Part shown: in pieces, positions 25,811-32,322 of the stretch
Layout: each line of letters begins with the position of its first letter
Numbering within the stretch: position 1 is the first letter of the stretch
From: G965222505 sp965222505
GTDB lineage: Bacteria; Bacteroidota; Rhodothermia; Rhodothermales; DATKEJ01
Length of the DNA stretch: 64,000 nucleotides
Assembly: GCA_965222505.1 (NCBI GenBank)
Contig: OZ244956.1
Location: 1,302,001-1,366,000 of the forward strand
Reading direction: 5' to 3'
Translations under genes and position numbers: made by a program
The notes under the pieces: model-generated
Database searches by the model: none
What the model was told of the DNA's origin: nothing
The model's input: only the letters and a program-made list of their open reading frames with translations

Positions 25811-26152
25811 TTATGGGTTATTATGGACAGAAAGTGGATCAGGAGGACACAGGGACGGGGCGCTATCCTCCCATTCCCGGCCGTGGCACTGGTAACAAGA
25901 GGGTGCAACCGTCAAACGGCCATCAACTTCGGCAGCCCCGCCTCGCAGATCAGCGTGATGGCAGGCGGCATCGCTACACTGGCTGCGGCGGCTGAAGGGT
26001 TCATCCAGGCCGGGTTTATGCAGGGCTCCGCCCTGGCTCACGGTATGATCAGCGGGGGGACCTTCCTTGTCCTGTGCCGGAAATATACCATCGCAGCCAG
26101 TCCAGAGGACCACCAGTATGCTTACCACCCCTACCCACCGGAACTGCTTCAT
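25811..26152 (-). CDS. Small c-type-cytochrome-like lipoprotein with CX4CH and CXXCH motifs
   Basis: ATG at 26152 gives a 113-residue protein; the longer open frame upstream is antisense to the permease gene and was rejected. It has a lipoprotein signal (VLWTGC, Cys 20). Two potential haem-attachment motifs follow: CSDAACHH (CX4CH, residues about 59-65) and CYQCHG (CXXCH, about 86-90). Extra histidines (H36, H45, H65, H66) could serve as distal ligands. The gene abuts tlpA without a gap, so it is the first gene of the redox operon. It was not recognised as a named family. Confidence 0.72.
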   Translation of the reverse strand: MKQFRWVGVVSILVVLWTGCDGIFPAQDKEGPPADHTVSQGGALHKPGLDEPFSRRSQCSDAACHHADLRGGAAEVDGRLTVAPSCYQCHGREWEDSAPSLCPPDPLSVHNNP

Positions 26153-26296
26153 ATGTTGGTTTGAACCTGTACGTGTTATGACGTTACCAGGGAAAGCCAG
26201 ATTGTTTGTCGGTTGCACTTCTTCTATGACATTACGAAACGAACCCCATTTACATATATTAGGCCACGCTCTTTTTTTCGTTCTCAATTCCGGTTC

Positions 26297-27265
26297 ATGT
26301 CCCACCCAGAACGTTCTGCATGGCTCAACCGACTCCGATCCTCCCCTGAGTTGGGAGCATTTACGATGTTTATCGTGGTGTTCGGCGTGTTTGCCCTGCT
26401 GGCCCCGAATTTCTTGTCGATGGCATCCCTGTCGGGTATGCTCAACCTGACGGCTATCATTGGTACGGTAGCCATTGGGGCAACTGTGCTCATGATGGCA
26501 GGCGAGTTTGACCTGTCTGTGGGTGCCGTTATGGGGCTCTCGGCGATGGTGTTCATCCAACTCGGCAACCTGGGCCTCCCCCACATTATAGCCCTCCTGG
26601 GCACCTTTGGATTTGCGATCTGTGTAGGCCTTCTGAACGCATGGCTTACCCTCAGCGCCGGGGTCTCTTCCTTCATTGCCACCCTGGGCATCATGATGGT
26701 GGGCCGGTCGATACTGATACTCTGGACGGAAGGCGGGATCATTCGCCCTGAAGAAACCGGTTGGATTGCTGAGGTCTTGGCCGGGCGTTTGCACGCCTCA
26801 GGCTTACGAACAATGGCGCTCTGGTTTATTCTGCTGATCGGCGGCTTCCACATTCTGATGAAACAACGGCCCTTCGGCAATGCGGTGCTGGCATCGGGCG
26901 GTGCGCCACGAGCGGCGCGTTCGATGGGGATTGCCGTTAAACGGGTCAAGACCCGCGCATTTGTATTGACCTCCTGCCTGGCTGCACTGGCCGGCTTGAT
27001 GCAGATGGCCCGCATCGGCTCCATCAATGCACGGACGGGAGAAGGACTGGAGTTGATGGCCATTGCCGCCGCGGTGGTCGGCGGAGCCTTGTTAACGGGT
27101 GGTTACGGCAGCGTGCTGGGCACCCTCTTTGGGGCGTTGGTGGCCGGGATGGTCCGCAACGGCCTCATCCTGATGGGGGTGGACTCCCGGCTGGCAACCG
27201 GCCTGATCGGCCTGGTCCTGATCATTGCTGTTTTGATCAATACGATGACGCGGAAGAGGACGTGA
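26297..27265 (+). CDS. Sugar-type ABC transporter permease (BPD_transp_2/RbsC-like)
   Basis: Start 26297 (MSHPERSAWLNRL) gives 322 residues with eight to ten hydrophobic helices. Family hallmarks are GTVAIGATVLMMAGEFDLSVGA, IATLGIMMVGRSI and AIAAAVVGGALLTGGYGSVLGTL, as in the ribose/fructose-type (CUT2) permeases. The ATPase gene follows 134 bp downstream. No substrate-binding protein is encoded beside it. The substrate is most likely a monosaccharide or related compound, by family only. Confidence 0.9.
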   Translation: MSHPERSAWLNRLRSSPELGAFTMFIVVFGVFALLAPNFLSMASLSGMLNLTAIIGTVAIGATVLMMAGEFDLSVGAVMGLSAMVFIQLGNLGLPHIIALLGTFGFAICVGLLNAWLTLSAGVSSFIATLGIMMVGRSILILWTEGGIIRPEETGWIAEVLAGRLHASGLRTMALWFILLIGGFHILMKQRPFGNAVLASGGAPRAARSMGIAVKRVKTRAFVLTSCLAALAGLMQMARIGSINARTGEGLELMAIAAAVVGGALLTGGYGSVLGTLFGALVAGMVRNGLILMGVDSRLATGLIGLVLIIAVLINTMTRKRT

Positions 27266-27327
27266 TTGGCCCATGGTCCGTAGTCCGTTGCTGGGTTTCG
27301 AAGTGTACAACGGACCACGGACAACCA
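27263..27327. repeat. Inverted 7-bp-period array between permease and ATPase genes
   Basis: TGATTGG, CCCATGG, TCCGTAG, TCCGTTG (27263-27290) are followed by the inverted set ACAACGG, ACCACGG, ACAACCA (27307-27327). The same CCGTGGTCC/GGACCACGG words recur at 43676-43748 and 49575-49609. Confidence 0.75.
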
Positions 27328-27399
27328 GCGAGCAGCCCCGACATTAACCCGCACTGCGGTCCAAAACCTAAAATCGCGAGCGTACAACTAACCAACCCC

Positions 27400-28128
27400 A
27401 TGCCTCCGATCCTCGAATTGCGCAACGTCACCAAATCGTTCGGCCGGGTCCAGGCCGTGCGGGGGGCCAACTTCACCCTGGAGCCCGGGCAAATCCATGC
27501 CTTGCTCGGCGATAATGGGGCAGGCAAATCCACCCTCGTCAAGATCATGCAGGGGTACCATGCCCCCACGAGTGGCACGGTGATGGTGCAGGACCAACCC
27601 GCTCAGTTCACCTCTCCCGCCGAAGCCCGACGTGCCGGTATCGAGACCGTACCCCAGGACCTCGGCCTGGTCTCGTTGATGAGCATCTACCGCAACTTCT
27701 TCCTGGGCCGGGAGCAAACGAAGGCGCTGGGGTTTCTGGATCATCAAGCCATGCGGACCACCTGCACCGAAGCCCTCGCCCGGTTCGGCATTTCGATCCG
27801 CAATCCTGACGAAGCCGTGGGTCAACTCTCCGGCGGGGAACGGCAGGCCATTGCCATCGCCCGCGCCGAGCACTTTGGCGCGAAGGTCGTCATTCTGGAC
27901 GAGCCGACGTCGGCCCTGTCGGTCAAACAAACCCAACGGGTCCTGGATTACATCCTGGATGCCAAATCCCGTGGCCTGGCGATTGTGTTCATCACCCACA
28001 ACATGTACCACGCCCAATCCGTCGCCGACCGCGCCACCGTCATGCGCCGGGGACAATCCGTCGCCGAAAACCAGGACATGGCCGAGTTGACCGCGGAAGA
28101 TTTGGGGCACCTCGTCATGGGGGCGTGA
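27400..28128 (+). CDS. ABC transporter ATP-binding protein (sugar type, single domain)
   Basis: ATG at 27400 gives MPPILELRNVTKSFGRV (242 residues). Walker A is LLGDNGAGKSTLVKIM, the signature LSGGERQAIAIARA, Walker B VVILDEPTSALSV and the switch His is in IVFITHNMYHA. It resembles the single-NBD partners of CUT2 permeases (FrcA type) rather than the fused RbsA type. It pairs with the permease upstream. Confidence 0.93.
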   Translation: MPPILELRNVTKSFGRVQAVRGANFTLEPGQIHALLGDNGAGKSTLVKIMQGYHAPTSGTVMVQDQPAQFTSPAEARRAGIETVPQDLGLVSLMSIYRNFFLGREQTKALGFLDHQAMRTTCTEALARFGISIRNPDEAVGQLSGGERQAIAIARAEHFGAKVVILDEPTSALSVKQTQRVLDYILDAKSRGLAIVFITHNMYHAQSVADRATVMRRGQSVAENQDMAELTAEDLGHLVMGA

Positions 28129-28200
28129 CGTGCGACAATCCCCCATGTTCCGCCCACAATCAACACCTTTGGCTCGCCCCCGGCGGGGTCGGCCTTGTGC

Positions 28201-28686
28201 CGACCCTTCAAGATCAAACGGGGCAGACCAACCTGGGTACATTTCGGCGGACGGGGGATGGTCGACCTGGATCGACGATTCGATCAAAACTTGAAAGAAA
28301 ACTCCAATATGGGTATCACTTTCAATGTTGAAGGACGATCACGAGGATCGCCCCGACCCTTCAAGATCAAACGGGGCAAACCAACCTGGGTACATTTCGG
28401 CGGACGGGGGATGGTCGACCTGGATCGACGATTCGATCAAAACTTGAAAGAAAACTCCAATATGGGTATCACTTTCAATGTTGAAGGACGATCACGAGGA
28501 TCGCCCCGACCCTTCAAGATCAAACGGGGCAGACCAACCTGGGTACATTTCGGCGGACGGGGGATGGTCGACCTGGATCGACGATTCGATCAAAACTTGA
28601 AAGAAAACTCCAATATGGGTATCACTTTCAATGTTGAAGGACGATCACGAGGATCGCCCCGACCCTTCAAGATCAAACGGGGCAAA
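28201..28686. repeat. Tandem array of 153-bp units (three full copies plus a partial one)
   Basis: The word CGACCCTTCAAGATCAAACG starts at 28201, 28354, 28507 and 28660, an exact 153-bp spacing. The three full units appear identical apart from an alternating base (GGCAGACC in units 1 and 3, GGCAAACC in units 2 and 4). The fourth unit stops at the end of the GMC gene. The array lies between convergent genes and starts with a GGGTCGGC/GCCGACCC hairpin (28186-28206). Because 153 is divisible by three, one plus-strand frame stays open and would encode a 51-residue repeat; there is no good start or RBS. Confidence 0.9.
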
Positions 28687-30216
28687 CTACCCTTTCATTT
28701 GGGCCTTGATGTGATCCGAAAGGCGTAGCGTCAGGGCCACGAGGGTCAGGGTGGGGTTGATGGTACTCGCGGTGGTGAAGGCCGATGAACCGGCCGTGTA
28801 GAGGTTGTCAATGCCGTGCACCTTGCAATCGGCATCGACGACGCCCTGCTTGGGGTCCGTGTGCATGCGGGTGGTCCCCATGTGGTGCCACCCGGCGGCC
28901 AGGAAACGGGGCCAGACGGTATCGTCCGGGTCTTGCAGCCAATCCAACATCTGCAACCGGCCCACGCCGATGCGCCCCACCTCCTCCCCGATCAACCGGC
29001 AGGTGGTCCGAATGGACTGTTTGTCGATGGGTAACAGTTGCCAGTCCAGGTTGGCGCGGGGCACGCCGGTGGCATCTTTCTTGGTACTCAGGACAATGCG
29101 GGAATTCGGGTTGGGGGCCTGTTCGAGCCGGGCATTGAGGCTATACTGCAATACCTCCTCCGTCGGTTTAGGGGATGGTGCACTGGACGTGGGATTGCCC
29201 CCGCGTCTTCTGGGGCTTCGGAACCGGGCTGGGTCCCACGTCTCGATGCGATCCCGAACCTCGGCAGGCACCCCCGGCCAAAGCGAGAGTGTGCAATTCA
29301 GGATGCCCTGCTCACGTTGTTGGGCCTCAGAGATGGCAAGTTCGCCTCGGGCCCTGGTTTCAGAATACTTCCACCGGTACATCTTCATGGAGGTGCCCGG
29401 CACGATAAAAAGTGCCCCGGACACAATCTCCAGGTGCTCCATAAAAAACCGGCCGACCAGATCATGCGCATTACCGAGGCCCTGGGGCATTTGTTTATTC
29501 GAGGCCAGTAACAATCGCGCATTCTGAATGGCCCCGCAGGCCAACACATAGTGCCGGGCCTGTACGGTGTGGGTTTTGCCGTCCAGCGTACGCAGGTGAA
29601 CCCGTTCAACGTGCGATACGCCTTGATTGGCCTCAATATCGACCACGTTGGCATAGGTATACAGATGCAGGTTCTCGGCTTGCACAACCGTATCCCGGTA
29701 ATGGGTACCAAACCTTGTGGGCGGGCTGAACTGCCACATCTTGGTGTAGACCTTGCTTTCGTCCAGCGGCAGGCGGATCACTTCCGGGTCCTGGGCTTCC
29801 CAATAACTCGGGTCATAGTTGTACGGCCCCAATTCGAGGATGGGTTGAGCGCGGGCATAGAAAGGATCAAGCGTGGCACGGTCGAACGCCCAGCCGCTGT
29901 GCGGGACCCAGTCACGCACCTTGAAATCGAGCGGGTCCATGACGCTGCAGAACCCGGCCCAGTGCCCCGTCGTGCCTCCGAAATAATGCAGCCTGGAGGT
30001 TTCCAGGGGGAAATACCGTTGACCGATGTTTTCGCCCCGGTAGCGTTCTTGCTGTGCGGCTTCATAGTCAAAGCCGCCGCCTTCGAGTAAAATCACCGTA
30101 TGCCCCGTCCCGATCCAGTCCATTGCCATACTGATACCGGCGGCTCCGGCCCCAATGATGCAGACATCCCCCTCAATCAGGGTATTGATTTCCAGGGTAC
30201 GCGCGTCGATATGCAT
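28687..30216 (-). CDS. GMC-family oxidoreductase (FAD-dependent alcohol/sugar dehydrogenase)
   Basis: The 509-residue protein has the N-terminal FAD motif VCIIGAGAAGISMAMDW, the family segment FGGTTGHWAGFC, HYVLACGAIQNARLLLAS, and the C-terminal GMC region AAGWHHMGTTRM...NLYTAGSSAFTTASTINPT, with the active-site His pair in the HHMG and following loop. It has no signal peptide but is 6 bp downstream of a Tat-leader small protein, the arrangement of membrane-bound sugar/alcohol dehydrogenases exported as a complex. Its 3' end abuts the 153-bp tandem array. Confidence 0.9.
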   Translation of the reverse strand: MHIDARTLEINTLIEGDVCIIGAGAAGISMAMDWIGTGHTVILLEGGGFDYEAAQQERYRGENIGQRYFPLETSRLHYFGGTTGHWAGFCSVMDPLDFKVRDWVPHSGWAFDRATLDPFYARAQPILELGPYNYDPSYWEAQDPEVIRLPLDESKVYTKMWQFSPPTRFGTHYRDTVVQAENLHLYTYANVVDIEANQGVSHVERVHLRTLDGKTHTVQARHYVLACGAIQNARLLLASNKQMPQGLGNAHDLVGRFFMEHLEIVSGALFIVPGTSMKMYRWKYSETRARGELAISEAQQREQGILNCTLSLWPGVPAEVRDRIETWDPARFRSPRRRGGNPTSSAPSPKPTEEVLQYSLNARLEQAPNPNSRIVLSTKKDATGVPRANLDWQLLPIDKQSIRTTCRLIGEEVGRIGVGRLQMLDWLQDPDDTVWPRFLAAGWHHMGTTRMHTDPKQGVVDADCKVHGIDNLYTAGSSAFTTASTINPTLTLVALTLRLSDHIKAQMKG

Positions 30217-30222
30217 GGGGGT

Positions 30223-30603
30223 TTAGGCGTAAAGCAGGGAATAAAGTGCACATTGCCGGGCCTCGGTACGGGCCAGCACCCAGCCGTTCACCTGCACCGT
30301 TTCCCCCAGGCCATATTCAACCCGGATTACATCATCCAGTTTATTTGCCAGTGTTGTGGAACCCACAGGTGCAGTTTCGCCGATGTGCCTTGCCAACATC
30401 GTCCTGTCGTTTTCCAAGGGATGGGCCTCCCGATAGGCATGCCCAACAGCACGGATGGTAGTCGTGCCGGCCAGTTGTGCAAACATCCTGGGATCAGCCA
30501 ACACCCGAAGCCTGGGCGTAATGCCGACCAGGACATTGAGAGGACGCGTCTGAAGCGTAAGTACGGCCACAGGGACCAGCTGGAGGAACCGGCGTCGGAG
30601 CAT
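30223..30603 (-). CDS. Small Tat-leader protein, probable subunit of the GMC dehydrogenase
   Basis: ATG at 30603 gives MLRRRFLQLVPVAVLTL, an Arg-Arg leader like the small subunits of fructose, gluconate and sorbitol dehydrogenases. The 126-residue protein contains RVLADPRMFAQLAGTTTIRAVGHAYREAHP and a C-terminal VNGWVLARTEARQCALYSLLY, which resembles the end of such subunits. It would carry the leaderless GMC flavoprotein through the Tat system and may take part in electron transfer. The assignment rests on gene order and the leader; sequence similarity is weak. Confidence 0.65.
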   Translation of the reverse strand: MLRRRFLQLVPVAVLTLQTRPLNVLVGITPRLRVLADPRMFAQLAGTTTIRAVGHAYREAHPLENDRTMLARHIGETAPVGSTTLANKLDDVIRVEYGLGETVQVNGWVLARTEARQCALYSLLYA

Positions 30604-30812
30604 GAGGGCGAGGAGCAAGGGTACAGTATCAAATGAATATACAGAAAACGACCTGGATTCTGAATCCCTCCGGATACCCATTCCTACACAATACCCAGAT
30701 ACCGCTCGGCCTTTTGTGGCGGCAGCATATATACACCCCAGCCCAACATTCGTATATAGGGTATGATACGGTATATCAAAGCCTCTTGGCATCGGACAAC
30801 AGAGGGTCCTTT

Positions 30813-31388
30813 TTGACACAAGATCGAACTGAACAGTTTGCAACCTGGAGTCGGCGGCTCCAGCAATCTGACCCTGCGGCCCATGATGCGGTGTTTGAAG
30901 CCCTGCATGCGCCCCTCCTCCGTTATGCCATCCGGTGGGTCCGCAATGAAACCCTGGCACTTGATGTGGTCCAGCAGACGTTTATGAAACTCTGGGACTT
31001 CCGGCATCGCCTTGATCCCAAGGCTTCCCTGGAAGCCCTCCTGTATCGCATGGTCAAAAATACGAGCATTGACCACCTGCGCAAAAAAGAGCGCATGCAG
31101 CATGTGGAACCGCTGGATACCGCACCTGAATTACCGGTCCATGCCCCGGCCGCCGATGATCTACTGGAAGCCGATGACCTGAACCGCCACCTTACCGCGT
31201 GGATTGAAGAACTCCCGACCCGCCGTCGGGAAGCGTTCCTGCTGAGCCGCTTTCATGGCCTCAAACATCAAGAAATCAGTGAGGTCATGGGGATCTCGGC
31301 CGGAACGGTCAACCTGCACGTGTTACACGCCCTTCAACACATCCGGCAACGGCTGGATGCGTTTCAAAACAAGCCTACGTCCCCATGA
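30813..31388 (+). CDS. ECF sigma factor, FecI-like
   Basis: TTG at 30813 is preferred: AGAGGG stands seven bases upstream and the sigma fold begins just after it. The open frame extends 60 codons further upstream but without sigma-like sequence. Region 2 is visible as YAIRWVRNETLALDVVQQTF and region 4 as RRREAFLLSRFHGLKHQEIS with an HTH (VMGISAGTVNLHV). The gene overlaps fecR by 4 bp. It should direct transcription of the downstream TonB-receptor operon when the receptor signals through FecR. Confidence 0.88.
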   Translation: MTQDRTEQFATWSRRLQQSDPAAHDAVFEALHAPLLRYAIRWVRNETLALDVVQQTFMKLWDFRHRLDPKASLEALLYRMVKNTSIDHLRKKERMQHVEPLDTAPELPVHAPAADDLLEADDLNRHLTAWIEELPTRRREAFLLSRFHGLKHQEISEVMGISAGTVNLHVLHALQHIRQRLDAFQNKPTSP

Positions 31389-32314
31389 AATCGGATACCC
31401 CACCTTTTCCACCGGAACTGGACGACGCCCTCGCCGCCCTGGAGCCGGATGAGGCTGCCCGCCTGCGGGAAGCCTGGCAGGCCCTGGAGCCGGTCAGCCG
31501 ACCGCCCCCGACGGCTGAACAACTCGATGCCGTGCGGCAGGCGATTCGCGCCCATCGTTCGACACCGGCTCCGGTACACCGGCTGCGCCCCAGACGCTTG
31601 CGCTGGGCCGTTGCTGCTACGCTTTTGGTCGGCGCAATTGGTCTCGGGCTCTGGTTGCAACCGGTATCGGTCACGGCCCCGACCGGGGAACGGGTTGCGG
31701 TTCAGTTGCCGGACGGCTCGACGGCAACCCTCAACAGTAGAGCCACCCTCCGTTACCCACGCCGGTTTGGAGACACCCGAAACGTTACGCTCACCGGTGA
31801 AGCCTTTTTTGATGTGACCGCTTCCAACCAACCCTTCCAGGTTGCGACCTTTAATACCCAGGTAACCGTGCTGGGCACACGGTTTAACGTACGCGCCTGG
31901 CCGCAGGACCCGGAACCTGTAACCGTGGTGGCCCTTGAATCGGGCCGCGTGTCTGTGACCGCACATGTCAGTCCGGCCGATACCGTGTTCCTCTTACCCG
32001 GTCAACAAAGCCGGGTTGGTGCAGCGGCCAACCGCCCTGCAACACCAGAAGCCGCCACCCATGAATGGGCATGGCTGGACGGAAGCCTTATCTTCAGGGA
32101 TCAACTGTTGGCTACGGCCTTGCCCGACTTACAGCGGCGGTACGGCCTGATCCTCACCCTGAACCATGACACGCTTGCCACTAAACGGCTGAGTTTGGTC
32201 TATCGTACCCCGCCCGAGGCCGAGGTGGTCCTTGCAGACATCTGTCGGCTTCACAACCTGAATTACCGGCCTACCGCAGGCGGCTACGAACTCTACGCCC
32301 GATCCGCGCCCTGA
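31385..32314 (+). CDS. FecR-family anti-sigma/sigma regulator
   Basis: The 309-residue protein has a cytoplasmic N-terminus, one transmembrane helix (AVAATLLVGAIGLGLWL, about 75-92), a FecR domain (VAVQLPDGSTATLNSRATLRYP, VTLTGEAFFDVTAS, FNTQVTVLGTRFNVRAW, VVALESGRVSVT) and a C-terminal DUF4974 module (LPDLQRRYGLILTL...VVLADICRLHNLNYR). It senses the receptor's N-terminal domain in the periplasm and controls the sigma factor. It lies 8 bp before the receptor gene. Confidence 0.93.
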   Translation: MKSDTPPFPPELDDALAALEPDEAARLREAWQALEPVSRPPPTAEQLDAVRQAIRAHRSTPAPVHRLRPRRLRWAVAATLLVGAIGLGLWLQPVSVTAPTGERVAVQLPDGSTATLNSRATLRYPRRFGDTRNVTLTGEAFFDVTASNQPFQVATFNTQVTVLGTRFNVRAWPQDPEPVTVVALESGRVSVTAHVSPADTVFLLPGQQSRVGAAANRPATPEAATHEWAWLDGSLIFRDQLLATALPDLQRRYGLILTLNHDTLATKRLSLVYRTPPEAEVVLADICRLHNLNYRPTAGGYELYARSAP

Positions 32315-32322
32315 CGTACCGT

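Noticed and set aside
26153..26794. N-terminal extension of the haem-motif lipoprotein (frame open to 26794)
   Set aside because: The extension is antisense to the ABC permease, rich in His/Gln/Arg, and would bury the lipoprotein signal.
27388..28287. Long minus-strand open frame (299 codons) antisense to the ABC ATPase gene
   Set aside because: It is antisense to a protein with all Walker and signature motifs; the translation is low-complexity and lacks any domain pattern.
28195..28728. Plus-strand frame through the 153-bp repeats as a 177-residue repeat protein
   Set aside because: Only a TTG without ribosome site is available, it overlaps the GMC gene end, and the 51-residue unit resembles no family I know. 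I kept it as a repeat, not a gene.
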